A stretch of DNA of 43,728 nt, from NCBI GenBank assembly GCA_018435605.1, contig JAHDNF010000018.1:1-43728 (forward strand), written 5' to 3'. Below the pieces are notes generated by a model, which was not told the DNA's origin, did not search any database, and was given only the letters and a program-made list of their open reading frames with translations. The stretch is from a bacterium (GTDB taxonomy: Bacteria > Auribacterota > Auribacteria > Auribacterales > Auribacteraceae). Shown piece by piece: positions 33,001 to 40,338 of this stretch. How positions within the stretch are numbered: position 1 is the first letter of the stretch; every line of letters begins with the position of its first letter. A program made the position numbers and the translations under genes.

Positions 33001-35591
33001 GACAGAAAACATCGATGGACGATCCCGATATGGGGCACTGGGAATATAAGTATAACATATTCGGAGAACTGAACTGGCAGAAAGACTCAAAAGGACAAAT
33101 CACAACCTTAGAATACGATAAACTCGGCAGAATAATCAAGCGGAACGAACCCGGCGGCTTAAGCACAGGATTGATGTCGTGGGAATACGATAATAATTAT
33201 ATGGCTATAGGTAATCTTATCCGTATAAACGGTTTAAATGGATACAAGAAAGAACTGGAATACGATAGCTTTGGCAGATTATCGGAAGTAAAAACCACAC
33301 TGGATAACTCTACATACTCTATCGGTACAACATACGATACGTTCAGCAGAGTGGATGAGACAATATATCCTACAGGATTTAAAGTACAAAATGTTTATAA
33401 TGATCTGGGATATTTGAGGCAAGTCATCGACCCTTCAACAAATAAACTCTACTGGCAGGCGGATTATGTCGACGCTGAAGGCAAAATAACCTACGAAACT
33501 CTAGGCAACGGTATTATGACCGTCAACGAATATGATCCAACAACCGGTTACCTCCAAAGTATATATAGCGGGACTGGGGTAGACGATTCCGTTCAGAATT
33601 TAAGGTATACCTTTGACTCTATCGGTAACTTGACTAAACGCAAAGACAAGAATCAAAACCTCGAGGAAATATTCACCTATGACAACCTGAACCGCCTTAT
33701 CAGTTCAAATTTCGTAGGGAAAGAAACGAAAACGTATCAGTACGATGCTATCGGCAATATTACCTATAAATCCGATGTGGGGCATTATACTTATGGCGAA
33801 AATGGAGCGGGGCCGCATGCGGTAACAAGCACATCAGGTCTATTGAATAATACATATAATTACGACCAGAACGGCAACATGACAAAAAACGCCGGCAAAA
33901 CCGTAACGTACAATTCGTTCAATAAACCGGAAACTATATCGCAAGATAACGATAGCGCAAACAACACTACTACATTTATTTATGATCCTGATCGGGCGCG
34001 ATGCAAACAAACCGCGAAAATAGATGGTATAGATGTCCTGACGTATTACTTTGGTATTTACGAGAAAGTCATAACAGATAATAAAATAATACGCAATAAA
34101 CACTATATTTCCGCAGGGAGCGGTCTTGTTGCAATATATACCGACGAAAAGAATCTTGAAACAACTGAAAACCGAAAAGAGATCTCTTTCTTCCATAAAG
34201 ATCATCTCGGGTCAATCGATACCATCACAAACGCGCTCGGACAAGTTCTTGAGCGATTCAGCTACGATCCCCATGGCAAACGAAGAAATACCGACTGGAC
34301 ACCGGCTCAAAATTCTTCAGCGGTTAAAGGAGATATCACAAATCGCGGGTTTACCGGACATGAGCATATCGACTCCATGGAGTTGATACACATGAATGGT
34401 CGTGTTTACGACCCGGTAATCGGTAGATTCCTGAGCCCTGACCCGAATATAGAATCCATGGGAAACCCTCAGACATTAAATCGTTACACATATGTTAGAA
34501 ACAATCCTCTCAGTTATACCGACCCCAGCGGTTATTTCTCCTGGAAAAAATTCTGGAATCAAATTGGGAAACCTTTATTGTCAATTGTTGTCGGAATTGT
34601 TATTCCATGGTCGCTACCTTCGACGCTGGGATATTTTAGTACATTTCTCGGAGGATTTGCTTCAGGGCTTATTAGTAGTGACGGTAATCTCAAAAGCTCT
34701 TTAATCTCTGGTTTTACTGCAATGGCAATGTTTGGAATTGGCGAGCATTTTAACGGAGTTGATATCAAGTTTGGTAAAAAAGAATATTTTGAGAAAATGC
34801 TTTTACATGGAGTTGTTGGAGGTGCCAGTAGCGAACTTCAGGGTGGAAGATTTTTGGATGGTTTTTTAGGTTCTGCTTCTATGCAAGCAGTTGCTCCATT
34901 TATGAGTTCTACAGGAGGAAAATTCGACAAAATACTTAAAAACACAGTCATTTCTGCCGCAATTGGCGGTACAACAGCAGTAATAGGAGGAGGTAAATTT
35001 GGTAATGGTGCAATGATGTCAGCGTTTTCATATATGTTTAATGAAGCAAGGCATGAAATATCCACAGCTCATTATAGGCAAAAAATAATTGAATCTCAAA
35101 ACAAGCTTTTGGAAATATGTGCAAAAAATGGTCATTATTTTACAAATTTTGATGAAGCAAAAAAAGCATTTATATTAGCTTTTCAAAAAGCAGCAGATGG
35201 AACCCCGTTGACATATTATGAAAGCATGTCATTACAAGCCGGTCATCATAATGGATTATTGGCAGGAGAAAATATTGGTGCAGTAGCTGCTAATGAGATT
35301 CTTACAGAATACGGTAATACGACATTAGAATTAATATTAGATGGTTTCGCCAATGCAAGAGGTTTTACTGAATCAAGTCACAGAATATTAACTAGAGCAT
35401 CCACCTTTCTTGGAAGGGCAAACGCAGCAATTGCAACTGTAGACGTTGTAGCTGACACTGCTTATGGATTAGCTATTGCACAAGGCTCTGCTTATGGAGA
35501 ATTATTTGGGATTATGATGAGAGAAACATATTCTTCTGCTCATGGAGGTGTCCCACTTCCAGGAAGTACAATCTTCAATAGAGAAAAATAA
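24081..35591 (+). CDS. 3836-residue SpvB/TcB-TcC-like RHS protein with propellers and TSP3
   Basis: A signal peptide ends near residue 26 (VYG/AD). Order: TSP3 (about 101-170); seven FG-GAP/VCBS repeats with D-x-N-x-DG-x-x-DI (170-540); TSP3 (552-670); seven V-x-W units (670-1034); TSP3 (1035-1157); SpvB domain (1167-1457); seven VCBS repeats (1467-1894); TcdB-like middle region; Ig-like BIG2 domain (2172-2260); seven V-x-W units (2265-2650); TSP3 (2650-2730); YD repeats (2737-3374); RHS core (about 3369-3488) with HKDHLGS, RVYDPVIGRFLSPDP and YTDPSGYF. The last 350 residues are a variable tip with a Gly-rich hydrophobic stretch and an unrecognised end domain. RHS/TcC shells enclose such tips. 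No TcA gene is near. AAGGAGGT lies five bases before the ATG. The frame is uninterrupted. Confidence 0.9.
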   Translation: MRQLRNKCIALVCYYSLIVSSIPVYGADSQVKKVEKTNDLMRITVNNNTYHHMCIVEDIKDIYNAPSKMIVKENDDTCIDVTFEYANSGFVSLESYLIANPGDVDSDFVNDMEEFSLHLSNPYNMDSDNDGITDGREIIIFKSNPNNPDSDGDGLLDSTEIPTYTKNNFYHDFNNDGYPDIIFVNHNGYPYICWGNAGNTFSEKTELPCMYAIPCKVADINQDGYLDIVMGIHRTANYVYSTNSLIYWGNAQATFTNVTQLPTVGCMDLCIDDIDNDGYFDIVFANNKQSSDTYAINSYIYWGNPSYTYSERTDLYTEGATGVAVADLNKDGYKDIVFCNNLTAPSNIAPYSYIYWGGQNRTFTSRSELSTEGAEDCELADFNGDGWLDIIFVNGVNANRNAYLYWGGKIAPYTTKLELPTYEAIDISVADLNNDQYLDIVITNYHNWNDELNSNATNSFIYWGNPNKTFDKKTELPTRGAKASDIADLNNDGYLDIIFGNDYDGTHYLNSYIYWGDASYRYKKRTEIPTAGVWDVSIGYATLSKFGGGSNPVEEDSDGDGLPDKLEKDIGTDPDNPDTDGDGMTDGWEYSNYLNPLNSEDAQVDNDLDNLSNLEEFLYGCLPGNPDTDGDGLTDGEEIHIYLTSPLSKDTDGDGLTDKEELTAGLKPELNPEFQINSFTAGKQSYPSVSFNGERYLVSWTSFGQDGSEECVVSKLLNLNGSFFSDETIVNSYFNSAQLYPKTASIGNQFCIVWTGSGQGDNGGIFGRLADNEGILQDSTLLINTITNNTQGNPDIASNKSNNTFAVVWHSYAQNTVDVCCRLLNSDLSFKGEEFYLNSYTPNEQMYPSIACNNSNYLATWESYGQDENGLEIYGVILDKNGYKTGNEFRINKTILNNQRASAVFSDGKNFLVVWQSDVDTGIYGQLLDNDGFFIGSEIKINTYTQTNTNPSVASNGSTYLVIWESLDDNALGIYGRILDNDGFFIGSEFKISYSVTASNPSASSDGKDYIVVWDGNTSNGDQDGVYGRKIYFITGTDPSNADTDNDGIKDGWEVHNRLNPNDPLDAKLDFDGDGVNNITEYLNSTNPNNPDSDNDGLNDNEFYLYGTSPLNPDSDNDGMPDGWEILYGLSPLNPNDVLFDVDNDNIPNIQEYLFGTSPIQSNITGSIAGEFVVDASGAANYKIPIVVTPGTAGMEPDISLNYSTTSGNSIMGIGWSFSGLSMITRAPATLVHDGFVDGVDFDSNDRFALDGQRLFTINNGTYGGDGTEYRTENETFTKVVSYGSSGNSPSYFKAWTKAGLIMEYGFSSDSKIKVNFENDPDNETVFMWLVTRIIDTKGNYIKFNYTKTDEDEFCLTQIDYTGNINTGLVPYNSIKFEYETRPDIRISYQSGSKSKSSLRLTSIKCYAESNIVRSYKFDYKPQADDTKVKYSRLIGITQYGSDGKALPKTVFDWKDGELSFTQLPHFQTNYGYGFGVLQAELNGDGKTDLLGWGTFGDGHQLIFLPFLSNGDGTFTYNASWFYNTGDGYRNVTNPDPNSTLEPFNLIPIDLNGDGLTDFVHMRTDDATHKMLLVSHLSNGNCGFVKKNTYNTGEQYANRSPNGIEPYDLLQADINGDGLMDFVHVKTELNSNLVFIMHKSNGDGTFSRSGEYYTNVPFTRRDILGASYNVFSADINSDGLIDLIHMHPDSNSKLVIRTYLSDGKGSFTQGAIFYTNDIYNESTQGQGPFNVTPIDLNGDGNMDFLHMMVNASNGIMIFVPYFSIGDGTFKRGYEFVTNETYNHLPPSGAGEFNLFPADINADGLSDIVHAKRVENSDTEISLTVYLSKGDGSFVKQPNFSLDDQFSNHEVRPLNILQGDINGDGLTDIIRLRVNNNYKLTFMPYTLSGNYPKNITKIKDGMEVETNINYKPLTDSTVYTRENTSGYPKTYNPENPVMDIQPPSYVVSSYSTSDGLGGQYTRSYLYGGSKMSLKRGMLGFHWMKVLDNQTNIQNYSEYLQDYPYIGMPLKSTVILLTNNKTLSTSENTYGSIDYDGGKRHFVYSKKSIEKSYELNGNLTTHVTTENIYDTYGNATKITVDSNDGHKKTTINNYFNDVSKWFLGRLLRAEVTSEAPNQDSKTRISSFAYDAETGLLTYEIIEPKTSISLVTKYEYDEFGNKIQVTTGGNSLTPVDPILTTSFQVSPTNVSIQVNGKTEFTLVSNIDSGTYCLSGAKWSIDGGGTIDSATGVFHAGQNAGGPFTVTAEYNGYKVKTALRVIAQSNPLITIKANKLFNSFSFASNGTQSVLAWDESSNVYAQIFNSNWNTSTGEISIDPTHSQEFNPVLASVYSNFYVVWENNGLDGDGFGIFGTYLSNVGVLSNGCQINPSWSGQQKNPSIASSSDNYLVAWTNNNDGSGYGISIRIFNEYGSAASPQYDINNYTTGDQWRPSIASDGSYYLTIWDGQGAQGDGIYGQLMAKNGYFPYGDINFNIFVNESNHFSTNTSIASAKYNSKYLAVWEYGDGSESTQSSKYNSEIYGRIISNTTSFPSGAAFKISTGTDNYKYRPQVVSDGTDFFAVWASINAYSSTASVWAAYIPSTVTASTASTAMTIFKLAEYSVADWIDDGINGGAKIVKQGDYYYACWKTKRSTDDNFDIVGAKIPASNQGDIDYDGLTNNQEYLLGTNPCLADTDGDGLSDGQEVNTYHTDPCNPDTDFDGYPDNTDPDPLDPNNPEVQDNTESPDNNYEPSTEEARITQLVYDSKGRFPIQTINTLGHAQSSIYDSKLGVATSTTGPNGLTTTWEYDGFGRKIKETRADNTTTIWMNVSCADSVNCPQNSSYLTYTKSSGSVPSIVYYDKLGRELRARTTGFNGNNIFKDKQYNNLGQLTRESRNYFGGDTIYWTTYQYDLIGRAIKVTTPDNNITTTTYNGLSTTITNALNQTVTHTNNSQGKLVKIVDGMGYITRYIYDALGNLTQSIDHNGNTVNIYYDQRGQKTSMDDPDMGHWEYKYNIFGELNWQKDSKGQITTLEYDKLGRIIKRNEPGGLSTGLMSWEYDNNYMAIGNLIRINGLNGYKKELEYDSFGRLSEVKTTLDNSTYSIGTTYDTFSRVDETIYPTGFKVQNVYNDLGYLRQVIDPSTNKLYWQADYVDAEGKITYETLGNGIMTVNEYDPTTGYLQSIYSGTGVDDSVQNLRYTFDSIGNLTKRKDKNQNLEEIFTYDNLNRLISSNFVGKETKTYQYDAIGNITYKSDVGHYTYGENGAGPHAVTSTSGLLNNTYNYDQNGNMTKNAGKTVTYNSFNKPETISQDNDSANNTTTFIYDPDRARCKQTAKIDGIDVLTYYFGIYEKVITDNKIIRNKHYISAGSGLVAIYTDEKNLETTENRKEISFFHKDHLGSIDTITNALGQVLERFSYDPHGKRRNTDWTPAQNSSAVKGDITNRGFTGHEHIDSMELIHMNGRVYDPVIGRFLSPDPNIESMGNPQTLNRYTYVRNNPLSYTDPSGYFSWKKFWNQIGKPLLSIVVGIVIPWSLPSTLGYFSTFLGGFASGLISSDGNLKSSLISGFTAMAMFGIGEHFNGVDIKFGKKEYFEKMLLHGVVGGASSELQGGRFLDGFLGSASMQAVAPFMSSTGGKFDKILKNTVISAAIGGTTAVIGGGKFGNGAMMSAFSYMFNEARHEISTAHYRQKIIESQNKLLEICAKNGHYFTNFDEAKKAFILAFQKAADGTPLTYYESMSLQAGHHNGLLAGENIGAVAANEILTEYGNTTLELILDGFANARGFTESSHRILTRASTFLGRANAAIATVDVVADTAYGLAIAQGSAYGELFGIMMRETYSSAHGGVPLPGSTIFNREK

Positions 35592-35747
35592 TTGTCTTTA
35601 GTTGTCTTTCGGGGAGTAAAAATGCTGATTTTTGGGTAAGGTGTGACGCCCAATAGGTGTTCGTTGAAATTGTATCAACGGAAATATCGGCGCAAACGTC
35701 AATAAAATATCAAACTTTCTGTTGGATAAAATTACCCCAATCAACAG

Positions 35748-35787
35748 AACCTTCGCCAGATCAGCTGTGATTTGGCGAAGGTTTTTG
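35748..35787 (+). terminator. Intrinsic terminator after the RHS gene
   Basis: AACCTTCGCCA (35748-35758) pairs perfectly with 35773-35783; a further G-U pair and ATCA/TGAT extend the stem to 16 bp with loop GCTG. TTTTTGTTT follows. The region 35592-35956 otherwise has no reading frame of useful length, so no immunity gene is seen behind the RHS gene. Confidence 0.93.
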
Positions 35788-35808
35788 TTTATATCCGGAA
35801 TCTACCTG

Positions 35809-35817
35809 TGATACAAT
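35809..35817 (+). promoter_or_regulatory. Candidate extended -10 promoter for the type I RM operon
   Basis: TGATACAAT, an extended -10 with one mismatch to TATAAT, about 140 bases before hsdM and just after the RHS terminator. The -35 position reads TTATAT, which is weak. Confidence 0.3.
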
Positions 35818-35956
35818 ATTTTCAATATATGTTTAACCTGTACAAATATACCGTGAACAGTAACTTCTAAACCGGCTGTCGCGAATTTTCAAAATCATAC
35901 GGTTTGTTGTTTTTCGAATAATTCAGGTAATCACATCATCAAGAAACGGAGCGGCA

Positions 35957-38035
35957 ATGACACCCGAAACCCATAGAGAAATGGTCAGCTTTATTTGGAA
36001 TATATGCAACTTACTGCGCGGCCCTTATAAACGAAGCGAATACCGCAAAGTTATTTTACCAATGACCGTCCTTCGAAGGTTCGATTGCATCCTCAAACCC
36101 ACCAAAGCAAAAGTCCTTCAGGAATTTGATAAACTGAAAGGCAAATCGGAGAACATCATTCGCCCTTCACTGTGCGCTATCACAGGCAGGGAATTTTATA
36201 ACCTGTCCAAACTTGACTTCGAACGACTTCTTGACGACCCGAACCACATTGCCCAGAACCTCAACAGTTACATCAACGGGTTTTCCAACAATGTGCGCCA
36301 GATCATGGAACGATTCAATTTCGGTCAGGAAATACTGAAAATGGCTGAGAAAAATTTGCTCTATGAAGTCGTTCGCGCGTTTTGCAGTCCAAAAGTCAAT
36401 TTATCGGCAGACAAAATAGACAACATGCAGATGGGTTACATCTTTGAAGAACTGATACGGATCGGCGCGGAACAATCGAACGAAGAAGCAGGACACCATT
36501 TTACGCCGCGAGAGATCATCAAACTGATGGTCAACCTTCTGTTATCCCCTGAAGAAGACCTTGCCAAAAGCCATATCGTGAAAAAGATTTATGACCCCGC
36601 ATGCGGTACAGGCGGTATGCTTTCAACATCCGATGAATATATCCGCGATTTGAACTCACAGTCGAACCCCATTCTTTACGGGCAGGATTTGAATGACGAA
36701 GCGTATGCCATTTGCAAATCCGATATGTTGATCAAAGGGGCAAACGCTGAAAACATTAAACTCGGCGACTCGTTCACCAACGACGAATTTGCGCGAGAAC
36801 AATTCGATTATATGCTTGCCAACCCACCCTTCGGGGTTGAGTGGAAACAGCAAAAAAATTTCATCGACCGCGAGCAGGAAGTTCTCGGTTATGAAGGACG
36901 CTTTGGCGCGGGCACGCCGCGTATCAACGACGGAGCGTTTTTGTTCCTGCAACATATGATATCCAAAATGCAGGCTGTTTCGCAGGGCGGGTCACGTATC
37001 GCTATTGTGTTCAACGGATCGCCTCTGTTCACCGGTGACGCCGGAAGCGGTGAATCGGAAATCCGCCGATGGATAATCGAAAACGACTGGCTCGAGGCTA
37101 TTGTCGCATTACCCGAACAGTTGTTCTACAATACCGGTATTTCTACCTATATTTGGATTGTCACCAACCGCAAAGAACACCGGCGTAAAGGTAAAATTCA
37201 GCTTATCGACGCGCGCGATTATTATATCCCTATGAAAAAAAGTCTGGGCAACAAACGCCGTGAAATTGGCGACGGGACAAACAGTAAACCTGACCAGATT
37301 AGTGATATAACCCGCATTTACGGCGATTTCATACACGCCGATACGCGCACTATAAAAACTAACGGTACCGAAAAAACTATCGCGGTCAGTAAGATTTTCG
37401 ACAACGATGATTTCGGATATTATAAAGTCACTGTAGAACGTCCATTACGGCTGAACTTTCAGGCGAACGAAGACCGAATCGCCCGACTCGACGATGAAAC
37501 AGGGTTTAAAAATCTGGCTGTCAGCACAAAGAAAAATATGGAAGTTAAATTGAAGGAAGAAGCCGAAGGCAGAAAACGGCAGGAATCTATAAAACAACTT
37601 CTTCGCAAACTCGATGGCGCAAAACTGTATAAAGATCGAAAACTGTTTTTAAAAGATTTTCAAAGTATTTGTAAAAAAGAGGATTTTCGGATTACCGCAC
37701 CTGAAGAGAAATCAATTCTATCCGCCCTGTCAGAGCACGATGAGACTGCCGAAATATGCACAGATCGCAAGGGTAACCCTGAACCCGACCCGGAACTGCG
37801 CGATACGGAAAATATCCCGTTAAAAGAGCGAATCGAAGATTATTTTGAGCGCGAAGTAAAACCGTATGTGCCCGATGCGTGGATAGATGATAGCAAACCA
37901 AAAATAGGGTATGAAATACCGCTCACACGTAATTTTTATGTGTACCAGCCGCCCCGCCCACTCGAGGCAATAGAAAGAGATATACAGGGGCTTGAAAAGG
38001 ATATCGTGCGGTTACTTCAGGAGGTCAGCCGGTGA
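35957..38035 (+). CDS. hsdM: Type I restriction-modification DNA methyltransferase subunit
   Basis: 692 residues. An HsdM_N helical domain (about 5-140) precedes the N6-adenine methyltransferase domain, with the SAM motif DPACGTGG from residue 213 and the catalytic NPPF at 289-292. The stretch after about 450 is charged and helical and makes the protein longer than the usual 500 residues or so of HsdM. Two HsdM and one HsdS subunit form the sequence-specific methylase that protects host DNA. CGGAG lies upstream of the ATG. The stop overlaps the GTG start of hsdS by 4 bases. Confidence 0.95.
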   Translation: MTPETHREMVSFIWNICNLLRGPYKRSEYRKVILPMTVLRRFDCILKPTKAKVLQEFDKLKGKSENIIRPSLCAITGREFYNLSKLDFERLLDDPNHIAQNLNSYINGFSNNVRQIMERFNFGQEILKMAEKNLLYEVVRAFCSPKVNLSADKIDNMQMGYIFEELIRIGAEQSNEEAGHHFTPREIIKLMVNLLLSPEEDLAKSHIVKKIYDPACGTGGMLSTSDEYIRDLNSQSNPILYGQDLNDEAYAICKSDMLIKGANAENIKLGDSFTNDEFAREQFDYMLANPPFGVEWKQQKNFIDREQEVLGYEGRFGAGTPRINDGAFLFLQHMISKMQAVSQGGSRIAIVFNGSPLFTGDAGSGESEIRRWIIENDWLEAIVALPEQLFYNTGISTYIWIVTNRKEHRRKGKIQLIDARDYYIPMKKSLGNKRREIGDGTNSKPDQISDITRIYGDFIHADTRTIKTNGTEKTIAVSKIFDNDDFGYYKVTVERPLRLNFQANEDRIARLDDETGFKNLAVSTKKNMEVKLKEEAEGRKRQESIKQLLRKLDGAKLYKDRKLFLKDFQSICKKEDFRITAPEEKSILSALSEHDETAEICTDRKGNPEPDPELRDTENIPLKERIEDYFEREVKPYVPDAWIDDSKPKIGYEIPLTRNFYVYQPPRPLEAIERDIQGLEKDIVRLLQEVSR

Positions 38036-39342
38036 GTAGATATAAACCGTATTCATCATACAAATCCTCCGGTATCGAGTGGATTGGCAATATCCCTGAA
38101 GATTGGAAAGTGAGGCGGATTAAAACATTTGTAAAAAAATGCATTAATGGTGTTTGGGGTGAAGAAGCGCTTGACGATAAAAATGATATTGTCTGTATTC
38201 GGGTAGCAGATTTCGATATGAATATTATGGGAGTTTCGCCAAAAAACTTGACAATACGAAACATTAATCCATCTCATCAGAAAAGTAGAATATTATGTGA
38301 AAATGATATACTGATTGAAAAATCTGGAGGTGGAGAAAAACAGCCTGTAGGAAGAGTTGTTAACTACAATTTGGCTAATCAAGCTGTTTGTTCCAATTTT
38401 ATAGGAAAAATTGAATTATCAAATATTATTTCGCGATTTATGGTCTATTATTTTTTTACTTTATATTCAGGTGGTATAAATCAAAAAGCGGTCAAGCAAA
38501 CTACTGGTATCCAGAATCTTGATTTAGAATTTTATTTAAATGAAAAAATAACAATTCCCCCAATAACCGAGCAACAGCGGATAGCGGATTTTCTGGACAG
38601 GAAGACGGGGAAGATTGATGAGCTGATCGGCAAAAAAGAGCGGATGATTGATCTGCTCAAAGAAAAACGCGCGGCAATCATCAATCACGCTGTCACCCGC
38701 GGGTTGAATCCCGACGTCCCCCTCAAACCCTCCAGCATCGACTGGATTGGTGATATTCCTGAATGCTGGGAAGTGAGAAGATTGAAGTTTTTAGTGGATT
38801 TGATCAATGAGATAGAGTCTGATGAGGAAAGCCAAACAAATTGTGTTGATCTGGAAAACATAGAAAGCTACACCGGAAAATTATTCAATGAGGATATAAA
38901 GAATTGTTTGGCTATGAAAAATTTTGCTAAAGGTGATGTGTTATTTAACAAACTGAGACCTTACTTAGCAAAAGTTTATTATGGCTCATCTAAGGGCTGT
39001 TGTGGTAGTGAACTTTTAGTATTGCGTTCTAAATATATAATTAATCCAAAATTTCTATTTTATAGAATGATTTCCAAAGCAATAATTGACTTAGTTGATA
39101 ATTCTGCTTATGGTGTCAAAATGCCTCGTTCAAATTGGGATTTTATAGGCAGTATTTCTATAGCATATCCAAACGAATTTGAGCAACAGTGGATAGCGGA
39201 TTTTCTGGATAAAAAGACATCTGAGATAGATACACTTATCGCGAAAATCGAGTCTGCCATTGAGACACTGAAAGAATACCGCGCGTCAATCATAACCGCG
39301 GCGGTTACCGGTAAAATTGATGTTCGGGGAGAAACAGCATGA
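38032..39342 (+). CDS. hsdS: Type I restriction-modification specificity subunit
   Basis: 436 residues with a GTG start overlapping hsdM. Two half-repeats are plain. Each begins with a SSxxWIGxIPxxWxVRRxK segment (about 14-32 and 237-255), has a variable target-recognition domain, and ends with a conserved spacer helix (EQQRIADFLDRKTGKIDELI near 183 and EQQWIADFLDKKTSEIDTLI near 384). Each recognition domain reads one half of the bipartite target. The recognition-domain DNA is much more AT-rich than the conserved parts, fitting domain exchange by recombination. Both halves are complete. The stop overlaps the next gene by 4 bases. Confidence 0.95.
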   Translation: MSRYKPYSSYKSSGIEWIGNIPEDWKVRRIKTFVKKCINGVWGEEALDDKNDIVCIRVADFDMNIMGVSPKNLTIRNINPSHQKSRILCENDILIEKSGGGEKQPVGRVVNYNLANQAVCSNFIGKIELSNIISRFMVYYFFTLYSGGINQKAVKQTTGIQNLDLEFYLNEKITIPPITEQQRIADFLDRKTGKIDELIGKKERMIDLLKEKRAAIINHAVTRGLNPDVPLKPSSIDWIGDIPECWEVRRLKFLVDLINEIESDEESQTNCVDLENIESYTGKLFNEDIKNCLAMKNFAKGDVLFNKLRPYLAKVYYGSSKGCCGSELLVLRSKYIINPKFLFYRMISKAIIDLVDNSAYGVKMPRSNWDFIGSISIAYPNEFEQQWIADFLDKKTSEIDTLIAKIESAIETLKEYRASIITAAVTGKIDVRGETA

Positions 39343-40319
39343 GCGCAGGATTAACTCCGAAAGGGGAAGTGATTTTTTATAGAAACAAAGTTGAAGTCAG
39401 GCTCGATCGCGAAACCGTGTGGCTGAACTTAAACCAGATTGCCGGTTTGTTCAAAAGAGATAAGTCGGTTATATCAAGGCATCTGCACAATATATTTGAA
39501 ACAAAAGAGTTAGGCAGAAAATCAACTGTTGCAAAATTTGCAACAGTTCAGGATGAAAGCGGCCGTAGCGTTACAAGGGATATAGAATATTTCAATCTGG
39601 ATGTTATTATTTCCATTGGTTACAGAGTCAATTCCAAACAGGGAACGCAATTCCGTATCTGGGCAACCAACGTGTTGCGTAAACATCTTGTAGACGGTTA
39701 TACCCTTAACGAAAAAAGGCTTCGAACAGCCGAACACAAATATCAGGAGTTGCAACGGTCGTTGCGGCTTTTGGGCAACGTAGCCCATCTGGAAAGTATC
39801 TCTGATGAAACCAGAGGGTTAATCAAGGTAATTACAGAATATTCCCGAGCGTTGGATATCCTTGATGATTTCGATCATCAAAGGCTTTCCGTTCCGAAAG
39901 GTACTGAAGAAGCGAAATTTACAATGACCTATGATGAAGCTCAGGGAATAATCGAAACCATGAAAAAAAGATTTAATGAGTCCGCTTTGTTCGGTCAGGA
40001 AAAAGACACCGGTTTTAAAAGTTCAGTCGAGTCGGTCTATCAGACGTTCGACGGAAACGATGTATATCAAACCGTTGAAGAAAAAGCCGCTCACCTTCTG
40101 TATTTTGTAACCAAGAACCATAGTTTCGTAGATGGGAATAAGCGTATTGCCGCGGCATTGTTTGTCTGTTTTTTGCAAAAGAACGGTATCCTATTGCGTA
40201 ACGATGGAAGCAAACGTATAGATGATAATGCGTTAGTAGCCTTAACGCTTATGATAGCTGTCAGTAAACCGCAGGAAAAAGATAGCATGATTGCTATTAT
40301 TTTAAATTTACTGGCATAG
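39339..40319 (+). CDS. RhuM-family protein with Fic/Doc-like C-terminal domain
   Basis: 326 residues. The N-terminal part (about 1-120) is the RhuM/virulence-protein type: VWLNLNQIAGLFKRDKSVIS, a KAFR-like QFRIWATNVL segment and the VDGYTLNEKRL linker. The C-terminal part (about 190-320) carries the Fic/Doc motif H261-SFVDGNKR, close to HxFx(D/E)GNKR of Doc-like proteins. Fic proteins transfer AMP or phosphate to target proteins. The gene overlaps hsdS by 4 bases and is followed by hsdR after 19 bases, so it belongs to the RM operon. Genes of this family are often found inserted in type I loci; their role there is unsettled. Confidence 0.88.
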   Translation: MSAGLTPKGEVIFYRNKVEVRLDRETVWLNLNQIAGLFKRDKSVISRHLHNIFETKELGRKSTVAKFATVQDESGRSVTRDIEYFNLDVIISIGYRVNSKQGTQFRIWATNVLRKHLVDGYTLNEKRLRTAEHKYQELQRSLRLLGNVAHLESISDETRGLIKVITEYSRALDILDDFDHQRLSVPKGTEEAKFTMTYDEAQGIIETMKKRFNESALFGQEKDTGFKSSVESVYQTFDGNDVYQTVEEKAAHLLYFVTKNHSFVDGNKRIAAALFVCFLQKNGILLRNDGSKRIDDNALVALTLMIAVSKPQEKDSMIAIILNLLA

Positions 40320-40338
40320 TTACCCGAAAGGAATAATG

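Noticed and set aside
24081-35591. Complete Tc toxin complex
   Set aside because: Only the SpvB/TcB-TcC-like chain is present; no TcA-type gene occurs in the window.
35592-35956. Possible immunity gene for the RHS protein
   Set aside because: No open frame of useful length with a ribosome site was found; the region holds a terminator and leader sequence.
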